Shown: in pieces, positions 26,001 through 33,389 of the stretch
Layout of the letters: the number at the start of each line of letters is the position of its first letter
How positions within the stretch are numbered: the stretch's first letter is position 1
NCBI RefSeq assembly: GCF_003813775.1
Contig: NZ_RPDH01000002.1
Location: forward strand, 1,922,001-1,986,000
DNA: 64,000 bases
Direction of reading: 5' to 3'
Source: Chitinophaga lutea
Lineage (GTDB): Bacteria > Bacteroidota > Bacteroidia > Chitinophagales > Chitinophagaceae
Made by a program: the position numbers and the translations under genes
Notes under the pieces: model-generated
What the model was told of the DNA's origin: nothing
Database searches by the model: none
The model's input: only the letters and a program-made list of their open reading frames with translations

Positions 26001-26113
26001 ATACTAATGGCCGAACCGTCTACTATTCATACGATAATTTTGGAAGGCTTTCGTTTATAAAAGATCACGAAGGCAAAATCCTGAAAATGTACAGCTATAA
26101 GTTCAGTGAATAG
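23021..26113 (+). CDS. RHS/SpvB-like secreted protein without a toxin domain
   Basis: 1030 residues with a signal peptide (TVILLLALVNIVPAQQ). The N-terminus follows the pattern of Bacteroidota RHS-type shells: GVPDISFPLYEVKSGNLSFPI, then LSYHASGNQV and DVGMGWIINAGGQISRSVNG. The middle is a long beta-rich region with many Tyr/Asn residues. The C-terminus has YD-type repeats (NQYDSHGNIVEQQKANDV, GRTVYYSYDNFGRLSFIKDHEG) and stops right after KILKMYSYKFSE. Polymorphic RHS toxins continue into a core and a variable toxic tip; this one does not, and no immunity gene follows. It may be a surface protein or a shell separated from its partner. The gene is AT-richer than its neighbours. Confidence 0.7.
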   Translation: MSVKKTTATVILLLALVNIVPAQQKINIESLIPPSPNAAELGKYGQIPVGLNTGVPDISFPLYEVKSGNLSFPITLSYHASGNQVNQRVSDVGMGWIINAGGQISRSVNGIADDATGQGAWGYFNYVPPGANTIDGINHHDSLMQYIQDYFIPISTTVQGTTVWGRDLEPDMFHYNIPGKSGKFIYTKARSFMTIPFEPIEIEKFLDNSNKVCFRLTSDNGAIFNFSQYTVSKFLSGYPSTCTNLTSYISTWQLSSIISANLTDTITFEYEVAKIHDEIEQHVKTIGLRLFESPNTSVYCLDGIQILDTELDPCSGYGKIKKTNVDYDELRIKRINFKNGYVLFNRNSGRNDVPAVELSTNRALDNIEIYDANNVLTKKFLFGTEYAAASPTTTDSWKNNRLRLKKFSEVNIASPTDKKEYTFEYETTPLPHYGSYNIDYWGYSNGQSNTELIPYASYSNTTFQSLYLGYLTGSSSITVENRYSFTSPNNYTVGTANREPSASHMMAGMLKKIIFPTGGYTQFEFEPHKYWSFYTSQQAMGGGLRVKSIKTYTSPDAMATQEFYKYGENDNGLGILVLDEGIFYKNYDDYVGYYPTSFRAQCMYNESEGNLFAWKRNFQGISKYSSPSFNGSPVVYQTASLYKDGSGTNGKSVYKFDVNLSYHELIPSMFASSGNYGSINNAWHQGELLEEKHYKFENNQYYPVSRTKHEYITYNAKVETAVIFKQVITPVTFGSLLLSYPGYQTLTPDQVAPVYPNLVRSYGLFGIYPYSITTGAYRKFRDSVTTYDATDTSRKIDVVTQYAYENAENRYLTKTERNSGSGEFKISRFKYPQDHSDVVSQSMVARNILTPVLEEKEFILRNGNEELLSTIQTNFRQTGNLIVKDRVNASTLSNTPETRILFNQYDSHGNIVEQQKANDVKEVYLWGYNSQYPVAKITNTTYDVAKTYINQSVLDNPADDTTLRSHLGNLRNIPGAFVTIFTYKPLIGVTSETDTNGRTVYYSYDNFGRLSFIKDHEGKILKMYSYKFSE

Positions 26114-26210
26114 TAGCTTGAGGGCGAAGGAAATACTCAAATGTTGAATAATTTTTATACCATACTGAATACCGGCTAAAAGAAGGTCTTCAGCGGCTCA
26201 ATACCAACTA

Positions 26211-26251
26211 AAACGAAACAACCCACACGGAGCGTGTGGGTTGTTTCGTTT
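26211..26251. terminator. Strong terminator after the RHS gene
   Basis: An 18-base perfect inverted repeat: 26211-26228 pairs with 26234-26251 around GGAGC, core CAACCCACAC/GTGTGGGTTG. The AAACGAAA/TTTCGTTT ends make it usable on both strands, so it may also serve the LysM gene ending at 26321. Confidence 0.8.
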
Positions 26252-26320
26252 ATGCAGTTCATTAATTGCTTCATTCAGGATTCTGCCGCTATTTCAGCCC
26301 GGGTGCACTGCGACCCTTCT

Positions 26321-27364
26321 TTATTTCTCATCATAACTTAGCTCACAATAAAATCGCCCTTCATTAATCCCGAGCGCATCCTGCGCGGCGTCGCTCAGCT
26401 TGATAATGAGGTTGGCGTTGGATTTCAGCTGCGGAATGGCGTCCAGCACCTTGGCGTAAATGGAACGGCCGGTCAGGGGGTTCGTTACTTTTACGATCGT
26501 GCCGCGCGGGGCGGTGTTGTGCAGGGCGTAATATTTACCTGAACCTACCACGGCATTGCTCCTGAACCAGGTGCCGGGGCCTTTCTCCGTAACGACGCTC
26601 CTGCCGTTGTTGGTCTGTTGCTGGTAGATCTGCTCGAATCCTCCTTCAGGGATGGAGGGCGTGCGGCCGACGCTGGTTTCGCGGGGCGCTTCGGCTACGG
26701 GTTTCGTTTCGGGCTCGGCAGTCTGCGAACGCGGTACAGGTTTGGTTTCCGGTTCGGCGGGTTGTGATTTGACTACAACAGGTTTTGTTGTTTCCGGTTC
26801 GGCAGGCTGTGTTTTCGCAACAGGTTTTGCTGCGGGCTCGATGGCTGGTTCCGTGCGCGCCGCGGGCGGTGCAGGTACGGGAGCCGGCGCTGATGCCAGT
26901 ACGGCGGATTGGCCATTACCCTTCACGAAACCTACGATCAGGTAAGCGTCTTTCTGCACGCCGTCTCCGGTGAAACGGTTCCACTGGCGCACATTATCGA
27001 GCGGCACTTTATCGTAACGCACGTGAATACGGTACAGCGTTTCTTTCTCGGCTACCTTGTGGTAAACGGGACGAAGGCCTGCTCCGTTCTGCGCATCTTT
27101 CGACTGTATGAAATTGTTTTTACTTAAAGGAATACTGATCTGTTTACCTAAACTCAAACCCTGATCCATCTGCATTTTATTCTTCGCCGCAATGTCTTTC
27201 GGGCTTAAACCATAGGAACGGCCGAGGCTGTACCAGTTTTCCCCTTTCTTCACCGTATGCGTCAAATACAGATCAGGCGCGCTGCCGTGTACAAGAAGTG
27301 TGTCCTGCGCGGTTACCCCTATTGTACTGGTCAACAAAACTCCCAACAAAACTGACTTTAACAT
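26321..27364 (-). CDS. LysM and RlpA-like (double-psi barrel) cell-wall protein
   Basis: 347 residues with a signal peptide (MLKSVLLGVLLTSTIGVTAQ). LysM 1 is at about 35-80 (YLTHTVKKGENWYSLGRSYGLSPKDIAAKN), and a second LysM-like unit at about 100-150 (HKVAEKETLYRIHVRYDKVPLDNVRQWN). A Pro/Ala/Glu/Lys-rich linker at about 160-240 repeats AEPETKPV-like words. The C-terminal 90 residues form an RlpA-type double-psi beta-barrel (GTWFRSNAVVGSGKYYALHNTAPRGTIVKVTNPLTGRSIYAKVLD). LysM binds peptidoglycan; RlpA proteins of some bacteria are lytic transglycosylases, but activity here is unproven. Periplasmic or surface location is expected. Confidence 0.85.
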   Translation of the reverse strand: MLKSVLLGVLLTSTIGVTAQDTLLVHGSAPDLYLTHTVKKGENWYSLGRSYGLSPKDIAAKNKMQMDQGLSLGKQISIPLSKNNFIQSKDAQNGAGLRPVYHKVAEKETLYRIHVRYDKVPLDNVRQWNRFTGDGVQKDAYLIVGFVKGNGQSAVLASAPAPVPAPPAARTEPAIEPAAKPVAKTQPAEPETTKPVVVKSQPAEPETKPVPRSQTAEPETKPVAEAPRETSVGRTPSIPEGGFEQIYQQQTNNGRSVVTEKGPGTWFRSNAVVGSGKYYALHNTAPRGTIVKVTNPLTGRSIYAKVLDAIPQLKSNANLIIKLSDAAQDALGINEGRFYCELSYDEK

Positions 27365-27476
27365 AATTTCTAATACTTTAAGGGAACGAATATATGTGTT
27401 AAAAACGAATTTTCATTTATATCGAAACGACAAAAGAGCAAATTTGTTGTTGCCCCGCAACCGTTGCGGGCCGGGA

Positions 27477-28859
27477 TTATTCCGGCGTACCTGCTTTTAA
27501 AATGCGCAGCTCTTTCGGATAATAATTATTCACCCTGTTTGGCAGCACTTTGGCCCAGCCGAGATTCATCCCGTTGTACCGCATGAGCGTCCATCCTTTC
27601 GCGATGTCCGGCAGCTGCAATTCGTCTTTGCGAAGATAACGCAGCGCATCTTCCAATGCAAGGTCGGTGGCCGGCAAATCCGCCGCTATGCAGGTACTGA
27701 GCGCGAGCTGATGGTCGGGTATCAGGTCTTTGGCGCTGAGCTGCCCTGCTTTGACGCCGGCTTTACGGATGTACAGGTTTTTCTGGAGCAGCGGCAGCTC
27801 TTCGGCCATGTGCGGGGTGAGGATGATCACCTCGTCCTGGTGCAGCATCAGCATATGTTCGTCTGAAACATTGAGCCACGGCTGAATACGGGCCACCTCG
27901 CGCGGCGGCAGCAGGCTGAGCTGGCCGCGGTGTTTTTTATGCGGCGCGGCCTCTCCATACTTCCGGAAGCAGGCAATAAAAAACCCTTCACCCTTCACCT
28001 GGTCGGGGTAAAAACGGTAACCGGCGGCCTGGCGCTGCGGCGACAGCGTTTCCACGATATGCCACCCCGGGTTGAGTTGCAGCGGAATATTTTCCAGCGG
28101 AAAATTCTCCAGCAGCCAGTCCATGATGAGCTCATCTTCTTCCCTGGCGTACGAGCAGGTGGAGTAAATGAGCACGCCGCCGGCTTTCAGGGCGGGCAGC
28201 GCGTCTGCCAGGATCCTTTGCTGGCGCTGGCTGCAGAGCATCACATTGTCGTACGACCATTCGTCGATCGCTTCCGGGTCGCGACGGAAAAGCCCCGAAC
28301 CGGAGCAGGGCGCGTCGGCCACGATAAGATCGAAATATTCGCCGATGCGCGAGAAATCGCGGGGGTCGTTATTGGTCACCACCACGTTATCGGCGCCCCA
28401 GCGCGAGATATTATCGGAGAGCAGCGCGGCGCGCGACTTGATCACTTCATTGGCCACCAGCAGGCTCTGCGGGTGCAGGGTGGCCTGTATCAGGGTGGAT
28501 TTGCCGCCGGGCGCAGCGCAGAGATCGAGCGCTTTCAGCGGTTCGTCCAAATCCATGGTCTGCCGGATCGCTTCTTCGAGGAACATGGAAGATGCTTCCT
28601 GCACGTAATACGCACCGGCATGGAACTGCGGATCAAAAGTAAAGGAAGGGCGGCTGGACAAATAGTAGCCGTAACGGCTCCAGGGCACCGGCGTTACATC
28701 GAGCTGCGGGAAAAGCCCGGCGATGCCGGTTGTTTTCTGCGGTTGCAGTCGTACGGAGGTGATACGCTCGCCGGATGCATGCACGGCTGAAAACGCTTCG
28801 GGATCGTAGCCCGGCAAGCCTTTCAGTGTGTCTGTAAAAGAAGGCGGTAAAGGTGGCAA
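27477..28859 (-). CDS. RsmF-like rRNA/tRNA (cytosine-5) methyltransferase
   Basis: 460 residues. The NOL1/NOP2/Sun catalytic domain has LDLCAAPGGKSTLIQ (SAM binding, about 109-123), NNDPRDFSRIGEYFDLIVADAPCSGSGLFRRDPEA (motif IV Cys) and GGVLIYSTCSYAREED (motif VI Cys nucleophile). The C-terminal 160 residues have the RsmF-type RNA-binding extension including LRYLRKDELQLPDIAKGWTLMRYNGMNLGWAKVL. It methylates C5 of a cytosine in RNA, most likely 16S rRNA; the exact site is inferred from family. Cytoplasmic. Confidence 0.85.
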   Translation of the reverse strand: MPPLPPSFTDTLKGLPGYDPEAFSAVHASGERITSVRLQPQKTTGIAGLFPQLDVTPVPWSRYGYYLSSRPSFTFDPQFHAGAYYVQEASSMFLEEAIRQTMDLDEPLKALDLCAAPGGKSTLIQATLHPQSLLVANEVIKSRAALLSDNISRWGADNVVVTNNDPRDFSRIGEYFDLIVADAPCSGSGLFRRDPEAIDEWSYDNVMLCSQRQQRILADALPALKAGGVLIYSTCSYAREEDELIMDWLLENFPLENIPLQLNPGWHIVETLSPQRQAAGYRFYPDQVKGEGFFIACFRKYGEAAPHKKHRGQLSLLPPREVARIQPWLNVSDEHMLMLHQDEVIILTPHMAEELPLLQKNLYIRKAGVKAGQLSAKDLIPDHQLALSTCIAADLPATDLALEDALRYLRKDELQLPDIAKGWTLMRYNGMNLGWAKVLPNRVNNYYPKELRILKAGTPE

Positions 28860-28919
28860 TGTGTTTCCTTTTTCCGCAAATTTAATGATTTATGCCGTTG
28901 CAGCACGATCACTGCAACA

Positions 28920-30443
28920 CTATAACATTTTCACCTCCGCCACCAGCTGTTGCAGCACGGCTTTTGCGTCGCCGAACAGCATGGAGGTTTTCGGCTGGAA
29001 GAACAGTTCATTTTCGATGCCGGCATAACCGGGTTTCATACTGCGTTTGTTCACGATCACCATTTTGGCGTTTTCCACTTCGAGGATGGGCATGCCGTAA
29101 ATGGGGCTGGCGGGATCGTTTTTCGCGGCGGGGTTCACCACATCGTTGGCGCCAAGCACCAGCACGGCGTCGGTGGTATTCATGCCGGCGTTGGCCTGAT
29201 CCATTTCTTCGAGTTTCTCATACGGCACATCGGCTTCCGCGAGCAATACGTTCATATGGCCGGGCATACGGCCCGCGACGGGATGGATGGCGTAGTTGAC
29301 TTCCACGCCTTTTTCTTCGAGCAGTTTTTCAAGCTCGTGGCAAACGTGCTGGGCCTGCGCTACGGCGAGGCCATAGCCGGGCACGATCATCACTTTGTTG
29401 GCGTAACGCATTACCACGGCGGCATCGGCGAGACTGATCTCCTTGTAACTGCCATATTCCTTGGCAGCGCCGGCAGTCTGCGTGCCGCCGAAAGAGCCGA
29501 TCAGTACGTTTTTGAGCGAGCGGTTCATGGCTTTGCACATGAGGATGGTGAGGATGGTACCTGCAGAACCGACGAGGATACCGCCGGTGAGCATCACCGG
29601 GTTGTTGTACAGGAAACCGCCGCAGGCCGCTGCCACGCCGGTGAAGGAGTTCAGCAGCGAAATCACCACGGGCATGTCGGCGCCACCGATGGGCATCACG
29701 AAGAGGATGCCGTACAGGAGCGATAATGCCAGCACGGCATAAAATATCCATCCGATACCCGCCGGCATATGCGTTTCACCCACGACGAGCTCGCTCCTGC
29801 CCAGCTTCATGGTCAGTACTTCTTCCGTAGCCTGACCTGTTGCATATATCACATATGCGGAAGCTATCAATATCACGCCCAACACTACCAGGTTAACGAT
29901 ATGCTGGCCGTTGAATGCGAAATCCTTTATTTTTCCGTTCAGTTTTCCCCAGGCAATTACACTACCTGCAAAAGACACGCTGCCGATGATCATACCCAGC
30001 AAAATGACCAGCAATGTGCCGGTCGTGTTCTGCGAAACAGAAATGTTCACGTTCAGCAGTTCCATATTCACGGTGGGCGATGATGGCGGGGCCCCGTGAA
30101 TCAGATGATTAAACTCCACAATAGAAATCAGCATCGCGCAGGCGCCGCCCATCCCGTTGAACATGCTCACCATTTCGGGCATGGCCGTCATTTTCACCTT
30201 GCGTGCCGCCACCACACCGATCACGGTGCCGATCAGCAGCCCGCCGAATATCCAGCCGTAGTTACGCAGCCGCTCGCCGCCTTCTTCATACAGGAAAATG
30301 GTGCCCACGATGGCGATGAACATGCCCGCTGCGGCCACCAGGTTGCCTTTGCGGGCGGAAGCGGGATTACTGAGCATTTTCAGCCCCACAATGAACGTAA
30401 CTGAGCCGATCAGGTAGGCGATGGACAAAAGACTTGATCCCAT
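28920..30443 (-). CDS. pntB: NAD(P) transhydrogenase subunit beta
   Basis: 507 residues. About nine membrane helices fill residues 1-290, starting SSLLSIAYLIGSVTFIVGLKML. The soluble NADP(H)-binding domain III is C-terminal: MIVPGYGLAVAQAQHVCHELEKLLE, HPVAGRMPGHMNVLLAEADVPY, LVLGANDVVNPAAKNDPASPIYGMPILEVENA and KRSMKPGYAGIENELFF. It couples proton entry to reduction of NADP by NADH at the inner membrane. Its ATG overlaps the pntA2 stop by one base. It is the last gene of the pntA1-pntA2-pntB operon. Confidence 0.95.
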   Translation of the reverse strand: MGSSLLSIAYLIGSVTFIVGLKMLSNPASARKGNLVAAAGMFIAIVGTIFLYEEGGERLRNYGWIFGGLLIGTVIGVVAARKVKMTAMPEMVSMFNGMGGACAMLISIVEFNHLIHGAPPSSPTVNMELLNVNISVSQNTTGTLLVILLGMIIGSVSFAGSVIAWGKLNGKIKDFAFNGQHIVNLVVLGVILIASAYVIYATGQATEEVLTMKLGRSELVVGETHMPAGIGWIFYAVLALSLLYGILFVMPIGGADMPVVISLLNSFTGVAAACGGFLYNNPVMLTGGILVGSAGTILTILMCKAMNRSLKNVLIGSFGGTQTAGAAKEYGSYKEISLADAAVVMRYANKVMIVPGYGLAVAQAQHVCHELEKLLEEKGVEVNYAIHPVAGRMPGHMNVLLAEADVPYEKLEEMDQANAGMNTTDAVLVLGANDVVNPAAKNDPASPIYGMPILEVENAKMVIVNKRSMKPGYAGIENELFFQPKTSMLFGDAKAVLQQLVAEVKML

Positions 30444-30751
30444 TATTTCTTCTTTTTAAACATTTCCAGCATTCTGTCTGTCACCACAAAACCGCCCACC
30501 ACGTTCAGCGTACCGAGTATCACCGCCAAAAAGCCCAGTACCAGCGCCAGGTAATTGTCGGTTTCCGCTTTGCCCATCACGATGATGGCGCCGATGATCA
30601 CCACGCCGTGAATGGCGTTGGCGCCGCTCATCAGCGGGGTATGCAATACCGAAGGCACGCGCGAAATCACTTCTATACCCAGGAAAATGGACAGTATCAC
30701 GATGTATACCATCTCGATATGCAGTTGTAAAAAATCCAGTACTGCGCTCAT
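30443..30751 (-). CDS. pntA2: NAD(P) transhydrogenase subunit alpha, membrane part
   Basis: 102 residues with three membrane helices: LHIEMVYIVILSIFLGIEVIS, then IHGVVIIGAIIVMG and LALVLGFLAVILGTLNVVGGFVVTDRML. It corresponds to the C-terminal membrane segment of one-piece PntA, encoded separately as in many Bacteroidota and alphaproteobacteria. VPSVLHTPLMSGANAIHGV is the characteristic loop. It assembles with the soluble alpha part (30 bases upstream) and pntB. Confidence 0.93.
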   Translation of the reverse strand: MSAVLDFLQLHIEMVYIVILSIFLGIEVISRVPSVLHTPLMSGANAIHGVVIIGAIIVMGKAETDNYLALVLGFLAVILGTLNVVGGFVVTDRMLEMFKKKK

Positions 30752-30780
30752 ATGCAGGGAATTATAATGTTGCTGAAAGA

Positions 30781-31914
30781 TTATACTGTAGCGGTTTGCA
30801 GCTGCTTCACGCGGTCGTTCACGATTTCGCCGTGGTGGGTAATGCAGGTGCCTTTCACGAGGTCGTCGGCAAAGTTGAGATCCAGGGCGCCTTCCTTACC
30901 GATGATGAGTTTCAGGAAATTCAGCACGTTCCGGGCATACAGCTTGCTCGCATCTGCGGGCGCGGTGCCCGCCAGGTCCGAATTCCCGATCACGGTGACG
31001 CCGTTGTGCAGGATGGTTTCCCCGTTTTTGGTCACCTCCGTGTTCCCCCCGGTGGCGGCGGCCAGGTCGATGATCACGGATCCGGTTTTCATGTTTTCCA
31101 CCATCGCCCTCGAAATGAGGATGGGCGCTGGTTTTCCGGGTATCTGGGCCGTCGTGATCACAATGTCTGCCTTCGCGGTGCTTTCGGCTATTTTCTGCTC
31201 CTGCTTCTGTTTGTATTCGGCGGACTGCTCCACGGCGTAACCGCCTGCTTTCGAGGCGTCGGCGGCGCCTTCCACTTCCACGAACTTCGCCCCGAGGCTC
31301 ATCACCTCTTCCTTTACGGCGGGGCGGGTGTCGAACACCTCCACCACGGCCCCCAGCCTGCGGGCGGTGGCAATGGCCTGCAATCCTGCCACCCCGGCGC
31401 CGAGAATAAGCACCTTGGCCGGCGGAATGCTGCCGGCGGCGGTCATCAACATCGGGAAATAGCGGGAATAGGTATAAGCGGCCAGCAGCACGGCTTTGTA
31501 ACCGGCAATGTTGGCCTGGGAACTGAGCACGTCCATACTTTGCGCACGGGTGGTGCGGGGAATCGTGTCCAGGCTGAAAACGGTGAATTGTTTGTCCGCC
31601 CACTCCTGCATGAGCGTGGCGTTGTAGAGGGGTTGATATACACCCATCCAGATCTTGCCGGGGGATGCGTTTTTCCAGTCTTCCGCCGCGGGATGGCGGA
31701 TGCTCAGCAATATATCTGCCTGCTGAAGCAGTTCGGCCCGCGGCCTGATTTCCGCGCCAGCCTGCCGGTATGCTTCGTCCGGGTAAAATGCCTGCATGCC
31801 GGCGCCTTCTTCCACCCACACGTTTACCTGCTGCTGCACAATCTGTTTAACGACTTCCGGAACGAGCGATACCCTGTTTTCTCCTGCTTTTTCTTTAAGA
31901 ACGGCCAAGATCAT
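30781..31914 (-). CDS. pntA1: NAD(P) transhydrogenase subunit alpha, soluble NAD(H)-binding part
   Basis: 377 residues from the ATG at 31914 (MILAVLKEKAGENRVSLVPEVV). Longer in-frame starts add an unlikely N-terminus. It has the alanine dehydrogenase/PntA fold: RVSLVPEVVKQI, DVLSSQANIAGYKAVLLAA, the Rossmann motif LILGAGVAGLQAIATARRLGAVVEVFD, and PGKPAPILISRAMVENMKTGSVIIDLAAATGGNTE. It binds NAD(H) on the cytoplasmic side and delivers hydride to the NADP domain of PntB. First gene of the three-gene operon. Confidence 0.95.
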   Translation of the reverse strand: MILAVLKEKAGENRVSLVPEVVKQIVQQQVNVWVEEGAGMQAFYPDEAYRQAGAEIRPRAELLQQADILLSIRHPAAEDWKNASPGKIWMGVYQPLYNATLMQEWADKQFTVFSLDTIPRTTRAQSMDVLSSQANIAGYKAVLLAAYTYSRYFPMLMTAAGSIPPAKVLILGAGVAGLQAIATARRLGAVVEVFDTRPAVKEEVMSLGAKFVEVEGAADASKAGGYAVEQSAEYKQKQEQKIAESTAKADIVITTAQIPGKPAPILISRAMVENMKTGSVIIDLAAATGGNTEVTKNGETILHNGVTVIGNSDLAGTAPADASKLYARNVLNFLKLIIGKEGALDLNFADDLVKGTCITHHGEIVNDRVKQLQTATV

Positions 31915-31971
31915 CAGTGATGGAATTTTGCTGATGGAATTTACCGAAAAAAAGCGGAAAAACGGGGCGGT

Positions 31972-32012
31972 GTGCACAAAAAAAGGGCGCAATGCATAAC
32001 CATCGCGCCCTT
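31972..32012 (-). terminator. Terminator of hemH
   Basis: AAGGGCGC (31983-31990) pairs with GCGCCCTT (32005-32012), with ATG/CAT extending inside the loop. On the minus strand a run of T follows. It lies 17 bases past the hemH stop. Confidence 0.75.
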
Positions 32013-32028
32013 CCGGAGAATTATTTTT

Positions 32029-33072
32029 TTATGCCGATACGGGCTCCATCACCTCGCGGCAGAGCGTACTGATGGTTTTTACCCAGAGGGGATGCGTATT
32101 CAGGCAGGGAATCATCGTAAAACTGTCGCCCCCGCTGCTGATGAAGGAATGTTTGCCTTCCACGCCGATTTCCTCCAGCGTTTCGAGACAGTCGGACACA
32201 AAAGCGGGACAGGCCACCAGGAGTTTCTTCACCCCTTCCTTCGGCAGGGACTCAAAACGTTCGGCGGTGTAAGGTTTGATCCACTCCTCTTTCCCGAGCC
32301 GCGACTGGAACGACACGCCCCATTTGTGTTTGGGGATGCCGAGCTGTTGCGCTACCAGCTCCGAGGTGATGATCACCTGGTGGCGGTAACACTGCGTGTG
32401 GGCTTTGGAGTCCACATGGCAGCAATCGTTCACTTTCAGGCAATGCCCGCCGGTGATGTCGCCTTTTCGTATGTGCCTCACCGGTACGCCGTGGTAACTG
32501 AAGAGCAGGTAGTCATAGTCCTGCTCCACGTACGGGCGCATGCTTTCGGCAAGGGCGTTGATATATTCCCGCCGTTTATAATACGGTTCCACAATTTTCA
32601 GTTCGAAGGGATAGCGTTTGCGCTGGTGGATCTGTTTAGCGTATTCCACGGCGGTTTCGTAGCTGCTCATGGCGTAGTGCGGGTAGAGCGGCAGCAGGAT
32701 CACTTCCTTCAGCCCCGGGTGTTCTTTGGCCAGTTTGTCGAACGTAGCGGCCGGTGAAGGGTTGCCGTAGCGCATGGTGATTTCCACGGGCATCTCCAGG
32801 TCGTGCTGCAGCGCTTTCTGCAATTGTCTGGTCAGTACGATGAGGGGGGAGCCTTCCGGCCACCAGATACTTTTATAGGCTTCCGCGCTTTTTTCGGCCC
32901 GGCGCGGCACGATCACACCGCCTACCAGCAGCTTGCGCACCAGCCAGGGATAGTCGATCACCCGTTTATCCATCAGAAATTCAAGCAAATACTTCTTTAC
33001 ATCAGGCACCTCCGTTGAATCCGGCGAGCCCAGGTTCATCAATACGATAGCTGTATCAGATTTTGCGACCAT
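32029..33072 (-). CDS. hemH: Ferrochelatase
   Basis: 347 residues. Signature segments: TAIVLMNLGSPDSTEVPDVKKYL at the N-terminus, DYLLFSYHGVPVRHIRKGD with the metal-site His, SFQSRLGKEEWIKPYT, and VACPAFVSDCLETLEEIG with the catalytic Glu. It inserts Fe2+ into protoporphyrin IX, the last haem step. It has no C-terminal cluster-binding extension of the mammalian type, though CHVDSKAHTQCYRHQ is Cys/His-rich. It is divergent from the hemA operon, across a promoter region of 317 bases. Confidence 0.95.
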   Translation of the reverse strand: MVAKSDTAIVLMNLGSPDSTEVPDVKKYLLEFLMDKRVIDYPWLVRKLLVGGVIVPRRAEKSAEAYKSIWWPEGSPLIVLTRQLQKALQHDLEMPVEITMRYGNPSPAATFDKLAKEHPGLKEVILLPLYPHYAMSSYETAVEYAKQIHQRKRYPFELKIVEPYYKRREYINALAESMRPYVEQDYDYLLFSYHGVPVRHIRKGDITGGHCLKVNDCCHVDSKAHTQCYRHQVIITSELVAQQLGIPKHKWGVSFQSRLGKEEWIKPYTAERFESLPKEGVKKLLVACPAFVSDCLETLEEIGVEGKHSFISSGGDSFTMIPCLNTHPLWVKTISTLCREVMEPVSA

Positions 33073-33090
33073 AGACCTTTAAAATTGTTG

Positions 33091-33098
33091 CAAAAGTA
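33091..33098 (-). promoter_or_regulatory. -7 promoter box of hemH
   Basis: The minus strand reads TACTTTTG, matching TAnnTTTG, 18 bases before the hemH ATG. Confidence 0.45.
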
Positions 33099-33210
33099 AG
33101 CGCTTTTCATCCTATATACGACAGGTTCTGTCATTAAATTGTTAGAATAGACGCCCCGGAGCGGCCATCGGGCGTTGATTGCGGTCATCGTTCATCCGGC
33201 GGATTATCGC

Positions 33211-33218
33211 TAACTTTG
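33211..33218 (+). promoter_or_regulatory. Distal -7 box upstream of hemA
   Basis: TAACTTTG matches TAnnTTTG exactly. It would give a leader of roughly 165 bases before the hemA ATG at 33390, containing an in-frame ATG at 33246. Confidence 0.4.
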
Positions 33219-33357
33219 TGATCGAATCCGCGCAAACACCTACGCATGCCGCATATGATCAAACATGATGAAAATCATTTTTTGGGAGCCTTTGTGAACA
33301 GGGGTAGAAATGACACACTAGTGACAGCACCAGGCGTGGTTTTGAAGTGTATGCCAG

Positions 33358-33365
33358 TATTTTTG
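33358..33365 (+). promoter_or_regulatory. Proximal -7 box upstream of hemA
   Basis: TATTTTTG matches TAnnTTTG and lies 24 bases before the ATG at 33390. The nearest TTTG upstream (33341) is too close for a normal -33 element. Two hemA promoters are possible. Confidence 0.4.
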
Positions 33366-33389
33366 CACCCGGAAGCTTTTAAGAAAAAC

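Noticed and set aside
33246..33389. A 48-residue N-terminal extension of HemA
   Set aside because: HemA proteins begin about where the ATG at 33390 lies, and a promoter box at 33358 would exclude the extension. It is kept only as a question in the findings.
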